DNA of 64,000 nt from Eikenella exigua (GCF_008805035.1 NZ_CP038018.1:434001-498000); one strand, 5' to 3'; shown: positions 52,666 to 62,448, counted from the stretch's first letter. Made by a program: numbers and translations. The notes: a model not told the origin generated them from the sequence alone.

Positions 52666-53877
52666 CTAGAACACTTCTAAAGAGTCGATGGCTTCATTGA
52701 TGCGATAAGTTAAATCTATTGAGCTAGCTTTGGATATATAGTCATAGTCCACAACAATTTGTATGCTGTTTGGGTTATTTGGATGCCAGAAAACCGTGCT
52801 AATAGAGAAGAAGTTAGATATTTTGTTAACTGGTATGCCATATAAACCATATTCCATTTGGGTGTAATATAGCCAGTAGTTGTATTTTATTAGATCTAAT
52901 TCGCTCTGTGGAGGGCTTGGTATATGAACTTTGGATGAGTGTGGGTAAATGGCGATGGTATTCTTATTGAAAGTGGTTGCAATGTGAATAATTGATGTGT
53001 CAACACTAACAATTAACTTTGCTTTCTTCACCAAAGGAATTATATCAATAATATTTCTAGATTGAAAAATAATGCTTTCGCTAAATCCTAGTATGCTTAG
53101 TTTTTCTTTTTCTCCAGTAATAAAGATTTTATACCCTAAGATATTCAGTTGATCGTATATGCATTGAGCTTGTTTTGGGGATAAACAGTGCGTGTTTTTA
53201 CTACCAAGTGGATTAAATATTATGAAATTTTTCTCAGATACTTGGCTTGCAACATAGTCCTCTTCAGCTTGAGAAAAAAATAAGTCATAAGACATGTCTC
53301 TATAAGTTATATTTTTACCAAATATATCTAATATTCTTCTTAAAGGTTCGATTACATGTACTTGTTGCAATTTGCAAGGGATAGTTACATTAAAAGTTTT
53401 AAACATATCCTTATTACAACCAATTAATATTGGTGATTTTATCAATGCATGATAAAGTAAGTCTTTATAGGATGGTTTTCTCGCAATGCGTACTTCGATG
53501 GCTAAATCAAAATTCTTTTTTCTAAGTAATAATAAGGAGTAAAAGAAATTTGTTAGTTTGTTATCATTGTAAAGAAAGGTTTCTTTTATATAAGGGTTAT
53601 ATTTTAATAAATCCAAAGATTGTTTTCGTGATGAAACAGAAACTTCATAACCTAATTCTACTAAGTTTCTAAGCAGGCCAGTACAGACTACAGTGTCACC
53701 AATTACATTATTGAATATTAATAATATATTGCCTTTTTTGGGTAAGTTGGATACAGGTTTTCTTGCAAATATTGTGTCGATAGCTAATAAAGGTAAGTAA
53801 TAGAAGAAAATTTTTGCCTTCTTGTAGGTAAATTTACGCTTATAATTCCATAATTTTAACTTATATTTAAGTGACAT
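52666..53877 (-). CDS. Glycosyltransferase family 9-like protein
   Basis: A 403-residue protein from the ATG at 53877. It has NILLIFNNVIGDTVVCTGLL and a C-terminal VSVDTSIIHIATTFNKNTIA, matching GT9 donor and acceptor lobes, with a basic, Lys/Tyr-rich N-terminus (KLKLWNYKRKFTYKKAK). An alternative ATG at 53907 overlaps the upstream stop (TAATG). It is less similar to the two flanking GT9 genes than they are to each other. Very AT-rich, no DUS. Confidence 0.75.
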   Translation of the reverse strand: MSLKYKLKLWNYKRKFTYKKAKIFFYYLPLLAIDTIFARKPVSNLPKKGNILLIFNNVIGDTVVCTGLLRNLVELGYEVSVSSRKQSLDLLKYNPYIKETFLYNDNKLTNFFYSLLLLRKKNFDLAIEVRIARKPSYKDLLYHALIKSPILIGCNKDMFKTFNVTIPCKLQQVHVIEPLRRILDIFGKNITYRDMSYDLFFSQAEEDYVASQVSEKNFIIFNPLGSKNTHCLSPKQAQCIYDQLNILGYKIFITGEKEKLSILGFSESIIFQSRNIIDIIPLVKKAKLIVSVDTSIIHIATTFNKNTIAIYPHSSKVHIPSPPQSELDLIKYNYWLYYTQMEYGLYGIPVNKISNFFSISTVFWHPNNPNSIQIVVDYDYISKASSIDLTYRINEAIDSLEVF

Positions 53878-53906
53878 TTTGATCTTTATTATACAACCAA
53901 CCGACA

Positions 53907-54980
53907 TTACGAAATTTGTTGGGATAACCATTTTACTGCCAACTCAATAGGGAAATTTTCAGTAGCTACTGGGTTGTTATTGTTTTGAGAGGCGGTAATC
54001 ATCAAGTGAGGAGTGTTTGGATTTGATAATGGATACCAAGTATCTATATTATGTCGTGCATAGAAGCTTAATAATGGTTTTTGTAATGCACACGCTAGAT
54101 GGACAGTTCCACTATCTACGCCAATGATAATATCTGCTGATGCTGATAAAGCTAAATATTCTTTTAAAGTAGTGGGTGGTGATAGACCTAATAGTATGTC
54201 ATAACGGCATAATTCCTTGAGAGTTTGGAAATATTCTTTGCTACCAATTGTGTATCCCATTAATACCCTGATTCTGGAGGATGCGGGAAGACTTTCGTTA
54301 AGTAGTTGTGCTAACTCTGAGGGGGGAACTTGTTTTTTCAATTGAGCATTCCCTTGAGGGGCTAGCAGTATATTTAAAGTTTTGCCAAGATTGGCAGGTA
54401 GGGTAAATAGCCTATCCCAAATAGGCGACACTTTATCTATTTCCACGTGTGGAATTGTTAATTTCGGAATAATTCTCGGTAAGTCGAAATATTGACCAAA
54501 TATAGAAGTCTGAAGATGATTTACGACATGACTATTTGGATCAAACGGGCAGCAGAAATCATAATTAGAAATTGTCTCGCGATTATAGTATTCTTTATCT
54601 TGTTTAGAGAAAATTATTGTCGTCTCAGGAGATAAGATTTTATCAGCGATTAAATCAGGGGTATTGTATGTTTCTCTGAAGTCTAATAGTAACTGCCATT
54701 TTTTATGATTTTTCGTATATTCAAGAAAATTACAAGGAATAATTGTATCAAAGAGATTACTTGCTATAAATAAATCTCGGTTTCGTCCAGCCATAATACC
54801 TAACTTTAGATTTGGATATATACTCCTTAATTGTTCTGCAAAAGCGAGATGTATCAGGCTGTCACCTAAGGCAAAACCAAATGGGCGAATTAGAATTGAT
54901 GATATATTATTCAAATCAAAGTTGTTGCACTTCTTTTTTCTCCCAAATAAATAAGCAATAATCACTTTGGATAATTTCAT
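53907..54980 (-). CDS. Glycosyltransferase family 9 (heptosyltransferase-like), copy 2
   Basis: A 357-residue paralogue of the gene at 51538. Shared landmarks are SILIRPFGFALGDSLIHLAF, LLLAPQGNAQ and IGVDSGTVHLACALQKPLL. The pair probably arose by duplication within the locus, with a third, more distant GT9 gene between them. AT-rich and free of DUS. Confidence 0.82.
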   Translation of the reverse strand: MKLSKVIIAYLFGRKKKCNNFDLNNISSILIRPFGFALGDSLIHLAFAEQLRSIYPNLKLGIMAGRNRDLFIASNLFDTIIPCNFLEYTKNHKKWQLLLDFRETYNTPDLIADKILSPETTIIFSKQDKEYYNRETISNYDFCCPFDPNSHVVNHLQTSIFGQYFDLPRIIPKLTIPHVEIDKVSPIWDRLFTLPANLGKTLNILLAPQGNAQLKKQVPPSELAQLLNESLPASSRIRVLMGYTIGSKEYFQTLKELCRYDILLGLSPPTTLKEYLALSASADIIIGVDSGTVHLACALQKPLLSFYARHNIDTWYPLSNPNTPHLMITASQNNNNPVATENFPIELAVKWLSQQIS

Positions 54981-55012
54981 ATAATTATAAGCCGTTAATT
55001 AAGATAAATTGT

Positions 55013-55987
55013 TTAAAAGTTTGGCTTGTCTACGTCAGGATGAAATAAATGGACATCTGTAAGCTCATTATCCTTATTTATTCGCTGTTTCAGATATATT
55101 GCATAATAGTGTAAGGCTTCAGAATGTTCTTTTTTTTGCCATAGCCGTTTGGAAAGTAAGCGGTATTCACTATGCCCTACCTTAAGGTGATCTAAGATTG
55201 GGTCACTTTTATGAATGGCTAATAGGTTGATATCTTTGGTGAAGAATGTGTATCCAAGGCTTTGGAAAAAATCAACTATTTTATCTCCGCCAGATTTTAA
55301 GATTTCGACCAACATAACGGGTCTATTTTTTTTAATGCTATCTGTTGCGCCATTTAACACTTCTATTTCCATTCCTTCCACATCCATTTTGATTAAGTCA
55401 ATTCGTGACAAATCTAAAGTGTCAATAGATAGCAATGGTACTTTTTGTGTATGCTTCTGATAGTCTATTTGTTGGCCAATAAACTCATTATGGTCAGAAG
55501 GGCGTAGTTCTAAGCTACCAAACGATGCATGTTTGGTATAGTCAGGAACTGGTATATCCAAGAAGTGGGTAGATGGATCTGGTAGTATTTTGGTATTACC
55601 TAAAGCAGCGTGAATGGCTTTTACATTGAAACAGTTATTTAAAGCTATGTTTCCTGCTAAGGCATAATAAATACGTTCTTGAGCTTCAAAAGAAATAACG
55701 TTACCCCATCCTGTCATTTCTATGCCCCAGGCAATGGTATGTGCACCTATATTCGCACCACAATCTAGTGCAACCACTCCTTCGCCATGATAATTCTTAC
55801 GTAAATTCAGTAGGTTCAGAACTAGTTCGATTTCGGAAGGGTCGAAACTACCTTGGCTGAGATATTGATATCCTACTCCATAACAATTACCTTGTTGATC
55901 ATAGGCATAATCTTGGTGATTCACGATCATTGTTCCGGTATTTGTAGATGTCAGCACGAATGGTAACGGGCGGTGAATATGCTTCAT
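55013..55987 (-). CDS. FkbM-family methyltransferase
   Basis: A 324-residue protein. The SAM-binding motif is ALDCGANIGAHTIAWGIEM, followed by FEAQERIYYALAGNIALN and IKMDVEGMEIEVLNGA, the FkbM signatures. Members O-methylate sugars or other secondary products, so it may cap or modify the surface glycan. The C-terminal stretch with KRLWQKKEHSEALHYYAIYL resembles a TPR helix. It is the first gene of the glycan cluster on the minus strand. Confidence 0.8.
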   Translation of the reverse strand: MKHIHRPLPFVLTSTNTGTMIVNHQDYAYDQQGNCYGVGYQYLSQGSFDPSEIELVLNLLNLRKNYHGEGVVALDCGANIGAHTIAWGIEMTGWGNVISFEAQERIYYALAGNIALNNCFNVKAIHAALGNTKILPDPSTHFLDIPVPDYTKHASFGSLELRPSDHNEFIGQQIDYQKHTQKVPLLSIDTLDLSRIDLIKMDVEGMEIEVLNGATDSIKKNRPVMLVEILKSGGDKIVDFFQSLGYTFFTKDINLLAIHKSDPILDHLKVGHSEYRLLSKRLWQKKEHSEALHYYAIYLKQRINKDNELTDVHLFHPDVDKPNF

Positions 55988-56053
55988 AAAATTATTTCCA
56001 AGTATTAAAGTTGAGATTAGTAATAAAATGCTTGATATTTCAGGTAAATTTAG

Positions 56054-58117
56054 CTACTCGCTCAACACAGCAATATCCGCCACCGCGTTCATCTGCTCTG
56101 CCAAGCGGTTCAGCAGTTTCAGGCGGTTTTGTTTTACGGCGGGGTCTTTCGTCATTACCATCACGCCGTCGAAGAAAGCATCGACTTGCGGCTTGACAGA
56201 GGCTAGTTCGGATAAGGCCGTCTGGAAATTGCCTTCGGCAATGGCGGCGGTAATTTTCGGTTGCAAGCCGTGAGTGGCGACGTACAGGGCTTTTTCTTCG
56301 GCCTGTTTCAGCAGGCTTTTATCGACTTCTCCCAGCGAGGCATCAGCTTTTTTCAGCAAGTTTTGTACCCGTTTGTTGGCGGCGGCGAGCGCAGTGGCTT
56401 CGGGCAGTTGTTTGAACGCGGCGACGGCTTGTAGTTTGGCAGTCAAATCGTCCAAACGGCGCGGCTGTTTGGCAAGTACGGCAGCAACGATGTCTTGCGG
56501 ATAGTCGTTTTGCAGCAATATGGCAAGGCGCGCTTGCATGAAGTCGGCGGTTTCAGACGGCGTTTTCTCGTTGAGCAAACCTTTGGGGAAGCTGTCGAAG
56601 GTCGTCTGAATCAGCTCGTTCACGTCCAAACCATACTGCATCAGCATCCGCAGAATGCCCAAAGCGGCGCGGCGCAGGGCGTAGGGGTCTTTGTCGCCGG
56701 TCGGGATCAAACCGATACCCCAAATGCCGACCAAGGTTTCCAGCTTGTCGGCCAGCGCTACGGCGGTGGCGGTTTTGCTTTCAGGTAGCCTATCGCCGGC
56801 AAAACGCGGTTGATAGTGCTGCTCGATGGCATCGACGATTTCTTCGGTTTCGCCGTCCAAGCGGGCATAGTATTTACCCATCGTGCCTTGCAGTTCGGGG
56901 AACTCGCCAACCATTTCGGTAACCAAGTCGGCTTTTGCCAAACGCGCGGCGCGTTCGGCTGCGGCGGCATCCGCGCCCAAAGCCTTGGCGATGTGGGCGG
57001 CGATGTTTTGCAGGCGTTCGATGCGTTCGGCTTGCGAGCCGATTTTGTTGTGATACACCACGTTTGCCAGCTTGGGCAGGCGGCTTTCCAAAGTCGCTTT
57101 TTGGTCTTGTTTGTAGAAGAACTCGGCATCAGACAGGCGCGCGCGCAAAACGCGTTCGTTGCCTTGGATGATGTGAGACGGGTCTTCGGTTTGCAGGTTG
57201 GAGACCAACAGAAAGCGGTTCATCAGCTTGCCGTTTTGGTCGAGCAGCGGGAAGTATTTTTGGTTTTGCTGCATGGTCAGAATCAGGCATTCTTGCGGCA
57301 CGGCAAGGAAATGTTCTTCAAAACTGGCTTCCAAAACAACGGGGTATTCGACCAGCGCGGTAATTTCGTCCAGCAGGGCTTCATCGGCGGCTACGGTGGC
57401 TTTCAGGTAGCCTGCTTGTTCGTTCAAGGCCGTCTGAATCGCGGCCTTGCGCTCGGCAAACGAAGCAACGACTTTGCCTTGCTCAAGCATTTGTGCGGCG
57501 TAGTTGTCGGCATTTTCAATTATGATTTCGCCGTTGGAAAGGAAGCGGTGCCCCAAGGTTTGATGGCCACTTTGCAGACCCAAAACGCTGACGTTCACGA
57601 TGTTGCCGCCGTGCAGCACAATCAACCCGTGAACAGGGCGCACGAAGGTAAACGTGCTGCTGCCCCAACGCATCACTTTTGGAATCGGCAGTTTCTTAAC
57701 GGCTTGATTGATAATGTCTTCCAAGAGTTCACTCAACGGTTTGCCGGTTTGGACGTATTCGTAGGCGTACACATCCTGCTTGCCGTCGTGGACGATGGTC
57801 AAGTCTTCGATTTTTGCCCCTGCACCGCGCGCAAAACCTTCCAAAGCCTTAGTTGGTGTACCGTCTTTCATGGCATTTGCCACGGCAGGGCCTTTTTTCA
57901 CGATTTTCTGGTCGGCTTGAACGGCTTTTACGTTTTTGATTTGAACAGCCAAACGGCGTGGCGATGCGTAGGCAGTGTATTCGGCCGCGTCGTCAATCAG
58001 TTGCGCTTTTTCCAAGCCTTCGGCAATAGAAGCGGCGAAGTGGTTGCCAAGATGGTTCAGAGCCTTGGGGGGGAGTTCTTCGGTGAGGAGTTCGATTAAA
58101 AGGGTTTGGGTGTTCAT
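56054..58117 (-). CDS. glyS: Glycyl-tRNA synthetase beta subunit
   Basis: A 687-residue subunit starting MNTQTLLIELLTEELPPKAL. It has the HD-like central region and a C-terminal anticodon-binding domain. It carries exact eikDUS (56780-56791, 57402-57413). It also carries an exact AGGTCGTCTGAA (56599-56610), an exact AGGCCGTCTGAA (57427-57438) and a near copy at 56215, which are DUS of other Neisseria dialects. That suggests mosaic import of parts of the gene. It is separated from glyQ by about 110 bp with a DUS. Confidence 0.96.
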   Translation of the reverse strand: MNTQTLLIELLTEELPPKALNHLGNHFAASIAEGLEKAQLIDDAAEYTAYASPRRLAVQIKNVKAVQADQKIVKKGPAVANAMKDGTPTKALEGFARGAGAKIEDLTIVHDGKQDVYAYEYVQTGKPLSELLEDIINQAVKKLPIPKVMRWGSSTFTFVRPVHGLIVLHGGNIVNVSVLGLQSGHQTLGHRFLSNGEIIIENADNYAAQMLEQGKVVASFAERKAAIQTALNEQAGYLKATVAADEALLDEITALVEYPVVLEASFEEHFLAVPQECLILTMQQNQKYFPLLDQNGKLMNRFLLVSNLQTEDPSHIIQGNERVLRARLSDAEFFYKQDQKATLESRLPKLANVVYHNKIGSQAERIERLQNIAAHIAKALGADAAAAERAARLAKADLVTEMVGEFPELQGTMGKYYARLDGETEEIVDAIEQHYQPRFAGDRLPESKTATAVALADKLETLVGIWGIGLIPTGDKDPYALRRAALGILRMLMQYGLDVNELIQTTFDSFPKGLLNEKTPSETADFMQARLAILLQNDYPQDIVAAVLAKQPRRLDDLTAKLQAVAAFKQLPEATALAAANKRVQNLLKKADASLGEVDKSLLKQAEEKALYVATHGLQPKITAAIAEGNFQTALSELASVKPQVDAFFDGVMVMTKDPAVKQNRLKLLNRLAEQMNAVADIAVLSE

Positions 58118-58229
58118 TGCAGCGTGTCGTTTGGTTTCAGGTAGCCTGCCGTTGCTGTAGATAGTGCTGGGCTTTTGATCAGGAGGCAGGCGGCACTTGT
58201 TTGTTAGATTGGTGAGAATTCTAGCATTT

Positions 58230-59141
58230 TCAGGCTGCTTGCGCCTTGTTTTTAATCAGCGGGAAGCCCAGTTTCTCACGACTTTCCACATATTTCTGCG
58301 CCACGGTGCGGCTCAGCGCACGGATGCGGCCAATGTAGGTGGCACGTTCGGTGACGGAAATAGCGCCGCGTGCGTCTAAGAGGTTGAAGGTGTGGCCGGC
58401 TTTGAGGACGAGTTCGTAGGCAGGGAGGGCAAGGCTGGTGTCTTCCACGGCCAACAGGCGTTTGGCTTGCGCTTCGTAGTCGTTGAATTGGCGCAGCAGC
58501 CAGTCGGCATCGCTGTATTCGAAGTTGTAGGTGGATTGTTCGACTTCGTTTTGGTGGTACACGTCGCCGTAAGTTATGGTGTTGCCGTCCAGCGTTTTTG
58601 CCCAAACGAGGTCATAAACGTTTTCTACGCCTTGCAGGTACATCGCCAGGCGTTCGATGCCGTAGGTGATTTCGCCTAGCACGGGGGTGCAGTCGATGCC
58701 GCCGACTTGTTGGAAGTAGGTGAACTGGGTGACTTCCATGCCGTTGAGCCAGACTTCCCAGCCTAAACCCCATGCGCCGAGGGTGGGGTTTTCCCAGTCG
58801 TCTTCCACAAAGCGGATGTCGTGCACTTTGGGGTCGATGCCCAATTCGCACAGGGAATCGAGATAGAGGTCTTGGATATTGGCCGGGGCGGGTTTGAGGG
58901 CGACTTGGAATTGGTAATAGTGCTGCAGGCGGTTGGGGTTGTTACCGTAGCGGCCGTCTTTGGGGCGGCGGCTGGGTTGAACATAGGCGGCAAACCACGG
59001 TTCGGGGCCGAGCGCGCGCAGGCAGGTGGCGGGGTGGGATGTGCCGGCGCCAACTTCCATATCGAGCGGCTGGAGCAGGGTGCAGCCTTGGGCGGCCCAG
59101 TAGTTTTGCAGTTTGAAGATGATTTGTTGGAAGGTGAGCAT
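58230..59141 (-). CDS. glyQ: Glycyl-tRNA synthetase alpha subunit
   Basis: A 303-residue catalytic subunit, the same length as E. coli GlyQ, when started at the ATG at 59141 (MLTFQQIIFKLQNYWA). Landmarks are LDMEVGAGTSHPATCLRALG, YVQPSRRPKDGRYG and EVWLNGMEVTQFTYFQQVGG. It forms an alpha2-beta2 enzyme with GlyS. The longer frame from 59207 is rejected. Confidence 0.97.
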   Translation of the reverse strand: MLTFQQIIFKLQNYWAAQGCTLLQPLDMEVGAGTSHPATCLRALGPEPWFAAYVQPSRRPKDGRYGNNPNRLQHYYQFQVALKPAPANIQDLYLDSLCELGIDPKVHDIRFVEDDWENPTLGAWGLGWEVWLNGMEVTQFTYFQQVGGIDCTPVLGEITYGIERLAMYLQGVENVYDLVWAKTLDGNTITYGDVYHQNEVEQSTYNFEYSDADWLLRQFNDYEAQAKRLLAVEDTSLALPAYELVLKAGHTFNLLDARGAISVTERATYIGRIRALSRTVAQKYVESREKLGFPLIKNKAQAA

Positions 59142-59213
59142 GGTTGTGTGGGAAAGTTGGAAAAATAATGGCGGTATTGTACTTGGTTTGCCGATTAAAC
59201 AAAACAAAGCTAA

Positions 59214-59366
59214 AGGCTACCTGAAAAATGGTTGTGGGGATTTCAGGTAGCCTTTTCATCTTTAAAGGCATGGCTGAAGCACTTTGCTTCATCAGGCATT
59301 ATGGTTCACTGCTTGCCAGCCGTTTTAAGGCTACCTGAAAACTAATCGGACGATTTCAGGTAGCCT
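59214..59366 (-). terminator. Two consecutive inverted DUS pairs between oxyR and glyQ
   Basis: Pairs at 59214-59225 / 59242-59253 and 59328-59339 / 59355-59366. The one nearer oxyR (59328-59366) is the likely oxyR terminator. Confidence 0.7.
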
Positions 59367-59378
59367 CTGCTAAACCGG

Positions 59379-60299
59379 CTAGGCTTCGGCAAAACGCACA
59401 CCGGTGAGCTGGGATTTCAGGATGGCCTGGCGCAGCGCCTGCAGGGCTTGGGGGCGTATGAAGTTGCGGCGCGAGGCCAATACGATGCGGCGACTGGGCA
59501 CTGGCGGTTCGAAGGGGATGATGGAAAACAGCAAGTGGTCGTTATCGGTGAGGGCGCTGGAGGGCAGCACGCTGATGCCCAGGCCGCTGGCCACCATGTG
59601 GCGGATGGTGTTGATGGAGCTGCCTTGTAGGGTGTTGGCCAGGCCGAGAATGCGCTGGCGGGAGGCCAATTTGCTACAGCTTTCTAAAACTTGGTCGCGC
59701 ATGCAGTTACCTTCGCTGAGCAGCAGCACTTGCTGTTCTGTCAGCTGCTGCACAGATATGGCATCGAGCTCTTCAAATTCGTGCTCCTTCGGCACGATAA
59801 CGAAAAACGGTTCGCTATAAAGCGGCTCGGTGATGATACCGGGCTCTTGGAAGGGCTCGGCCACCACGATGGCGTCCAATTCACCTTTTTTCAGGGAATC
59901 GGTGAGGTTGGCGGTGTGGTGCTCTTCCAGCATCAGGGGCATATCGGGTGCCACTTTGCGCAGCGATAAAATCAGACGCGGCAAAAGATAGGGAGCCACG
60001 GTAAAAATCAGCCCCAACTTGAACACGCCAGCCAGCTCATTTTGCTCGGAGGCGGCCAGATGTTTGATACGGTCGGCTTCTTCCAAAACACGGTGCGCCT
60101 GGGTGATGATGCGCTCGCCGGTTTCGGTGGGTCTGACTTCGTTGCTACTGCGGTCGAATAGCGAAACCGAGAGTTCTTCCTCCAACTTTTTAATGGCGAT
60201 GGAGAGGGTGGGCTGGCTGACGAAGCAGCGTTGGGCGGCGCGGCCGAAGTGGCGTTCTTGTGCAACGGCCACAATATAGCGCAATTCGGTCAGGGTCAT
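59379..60299 (-). CDS. oxyR: Hydrogen peroxide-sensing regulator OxyR
   Basis: A 306-residue LysR-type protein. The N-terminal helix-turn-helix is GRAAQRCFVSQPTLSIAIKK. The redox pair is at Cys199 (EGNCMRDQ) and Cys208 (LESCSK), the same numbering as E. coli OxyR. It controls catalase and related genes on oxidation. It ends the minC-minD-minE-oxyR series, the order known from Neisseria. Confidence 0.93.
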   Translation of the reverse strand: MTLTELRYIVAVAQERHFGRAAQRCFVSQPTLSIAIKKLEEELSVSLFDRSSNEVRPTETGERIITQAHRVLEEADRIKHLAASEQNELAGVFKLGLIFTVAPYLLPRLILSLRKVAPDMPLMLEEHHTANLTDSLKKGELDAIVVAEPFQEPGIITEPLYSEPFFVIVPKEHEFEELDAISVQQLTEQQVLLLSEGNCMRDQVLESCSKLASRQRILGLANTLQGSSINTIRHMVASGLGISVLPSSALTDNDHLLFSIIPFEPPVPSRRIVLASRRNFIRPQALQALRQAILKSQLTGVRFAEA

Positions 60300-60302
60300 G
60301 GC

Positions 60303-60575
60303 TTAGCCTTCTTCGCTTTTGCGTTGGAAGTCAGGCAGGATGATGTTGAGCTCCAGCACGTCCACACCGTTTTGTGTTTCCTGTGAGATACGGATATCGT
60401 CGAGGGAAACGTGCACGTATTTCGATAATACCCCCAACAGCTCTTTCTGTAGGGTGGGCAGGTAGTCCGGTGCTTGGGATTTCACGCGCTCCTGTGCAAT
60501 GATGATTTGTAGGCGGTCGCGGGCGATGCTGGCGGATTTGGGCTTTTTGCCGAACAATATATCAATCAATGACAT
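60303..60575 (-). CDS. minE: Cell division topological specificity factor MinE
   Basis: A 90-residue protein. The N-terminal MSLIDILFGKKPKSASIARDRLQ contains the MinD-contact helix with conserved Arg residues, and the beta domain follows. It stimulates MinD ATPase and drives pole-to-pole oscillation. It lies 3 bp after minD and 3 bp before oxyR, tightly packed. Confidence 0.95.
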   Translation of the reverse strand: MSLIDILFGKKPKSASIARDRLQIIIAQERVKSQAPDYLPTLQKELLGVLSKYVHVSLDDIRISQETQNGVDVLELNIILPDFQRKSEEG

Positions 60576-60578
60576 GGC

Positions 60579-61391
60579 TTACCCTCCGAACAGGCGTTGC
60601 AGGAAGCCTTTTCTCTCTGCTTCCAAAAAACGCATTGGCCGGTTTTCGCCCAGTAGGCGGGCCACCACGTCTTTATAGGCTTCGGCGGCAGGTACGCCTT
60701 CTTGATGGATCACAGGCAGGCCAACGTTGGAGGCTTGCAGCACGTTTTGCGATTCGGGAATCACACCCAAGAGCGGGATGCGCAGTACGTCTTCGATGTC
60801 TTTTACCGAAAGCATTTCGCCGCTTTCTACACGATCGGGATTGTAGCGGGTAATCAACAGGTGTTCTTTCACTTGCTCGCCTTTTTCGGCATGGCGGCTC
60901 TTGCTCTGCAAAATGCCCAAAATGCGGTCGGAATCGCGCACGCTGGATACTTCGGGGTTGGTGGTAACGATGGCTTCATCGGCAAAATACAGTGCCATCA
61001 GTGCGCCGGTTTCGATGCCGGCGGGCGAATCGCAAATCACAAATTCGAAGTCCATTTTTTCGGTGAGCTCGGTGAGCACGTGTTCCACGCCTTCGCGAGT
61101 GAGCGCGTCTTTGTCGCGGGTTTGTGAGGCGGGTAGAATGAACAGGTTGTCGCAGTGCTTGTCTTTAATCAACGCTTGGCGCAGCGAGGCTTCGTTTTGG
61201 ATAACGTTGATTAAGTCGTACACCACACGGCGTTCGCAGCCCATGATGAGGTCAAGGTTGCGCAGGCCGACGTCGAAATCGATAACGGCGGTTTTGTGTC
61301 CTTTTAGAGCCAGGCCGCTGGCGATGCTGGCGCTGGTGGTGGTTTTGCCCACACCGCCTTTACCGGAGGTTACTACAATAATTTTTGCCAC
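60579..61391 (-). CDS. minD: Septum-site determining ATPase MinD
   Basis: A 270-residue deviant Walker ATPase. GKGGVGKTT lies at residues 10-18, with DFDVGLRNLDLIMG and the C-terminal amphipathic membrane helix (ERKGFLQRLFGG). It recruits MinC to the membrane. Confidence 0.97.
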   Translation of the reverse strand: MAKIIVVTSGKGGVGKTTTSASIASGLALKGHKTAVIDFDVGLRNLDLIMGCERRVVYDLINVIQNEASLRQALIKDKHCDNLFILPASQTRDKDALTREGVEHVLTELTEKMDFEFVICDSPAGIETGALMALYFADEAIVTTNPEVSSVRDSDRILGILQSKSRHAEKGEQVKEHLLITRYNPDRVESGEMLSVKDIEDVLRIPLLGVIPESQNVLQASNVGLPVIHQEGVPAAEAYKDVVARLLGENRPMRFLEAERKGFLQRLFGG

Positions 61392-61520
61392 GGTTATGAT
61401 CCTTTCCCTTATGTGAATCTGTTTTGTTGAAATGGGTTGTTACGTTTGGCGGGCTACCTGAAGAAGGCTACCTGAAAATGGTTTGCCGCCGTTTGTATTG
61501 TGTAGCTAAATAAAGTTGTT

Positions 61521-62240
61521 TCAAATAATCTTGTTGAGGGCGGCGATGGACAGCCGCTCTTTTTGCAAATATATCTGCACGGCCTGACGGTGGAGGTGCG
61601 GCGGCAGCTGTTGGTCGAAAGTGCGGTAGATGCCGGCGATGGATACCAGCTCGGCCTGCATCGATTGGGCAAAAATACGGGCATTTTGATCGCCGCCGGC
61701 ACCTGCTAAGGCACGACCGCGCAGGGGAGCGTAAATATGAATATGGCCATCGGCAATCACTTCGGCTCCTTCGTTCACTAAGCCCAACACGATAAGGTCG
61801 GCATTTTCGGCATACACCTGCTGACCGGTGCGGATAGGTTTCTCCACCACAAGGGTTTGGCGCACGGCAGGAGCGGGCGGTATGTTGGGCGTTTCGTGTT
61901 GCGTGTTTTCAGGTAGCCTTTTGTGTTCTTCACCATTGGCGTTATCGCTGCAAAAGGCTAAGTGATGGGCGCGGGCGGCAGCCTGCCATTGCTCGTCGTG
62001 ATGGCGCAGGGTGCCGATGGGTAGGCTGTGCTCGGCAAACAGACCGAGCAGGCTGTCTAAATCTAGGTTGTCCGGCGAGTCGAATGCCTGCACGTCAAGC
62101 AGCAGCGGCATATCGCTGAGCTCGCGGTATTGTGCGGCGCGCTCGGTGAGGGTTTGTCGGATGGTCGCCAGCTCGGCGGTATTGAGCTGGATGGCGAGCG
62201 CGTCGAGACGGGCGGATTTGATGTCGAATGCTGGCTTCAT
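61521..62240 (-). CDS. minC: Septum-site determining protein MinC
   Basis: A 239-residue FtsZ inhibitor. The N-terminal domain (ALAIQLNTAELATIRQTLTE) is followed by a variable linker with an in-frame DUS (61908-61919, encoding RLPEN), then the beta-helical C-terminal domain (IRTGQQVYAENADLIVLGLV ... RGRALAGAGGDQNARIFAQS). The linker is a natural place for a tolerated DUS insertion. Two DUS in tandem (61451, 61465) lie between it and minD. Confidence 0.94.
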   Translation of the reverse strand: MKPAFDIKSARLDALAIQLNTAELATIRQTLTERAAQYRELSDMPLLLDVQAFDSPDNLDLDSLLGLFAEHSLPIGTLRHHDEQWQAAARAHHLAFCSDNANGEEHKRLPENTQHETPNIPPAPAVRQTLVVEKPIRTGQQVYAENADLIVLGLVNEGAEVIADGHIHIYAPLRGRALAGAGGDQNARIFAQSMQAELVSIAGIYRTFDQQLPPHLHRQAVQIYLQKERLSIAALNKII

Positions 62241-62335
62241 CGGTGCGATGGAGTCGTAATTTAAGAATTGAAACGGCTCGCAGTTTACCGTTTTATGTAG
62301 GCTACTTCAAATCTGTGTGACTCTTGGCTTATATC

Positions 62336-62417
62336 AGGCTACCTGAAAACTTGGCTTATAATAATGCGGCGAATCGGTTTTCAGGTAGCCTGCTTGGCAA
62401 GCCGGAGGCTACCTGAA
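62336..62417. repeat. Three DUS upstream of ruvC
   Basis: Exact DUS at 62336-62347 (plus), 62380-62391 (minus) and 62406-62417 (plus) between divergent minC and ruvC. TATAATAATG (62357-62366) between them may include a -10 for ruvC. Confidence 0.8.
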
Positions 62418-62448
62418 AACCAGTTTGAGTAATTTAAAGGGAAAAACT

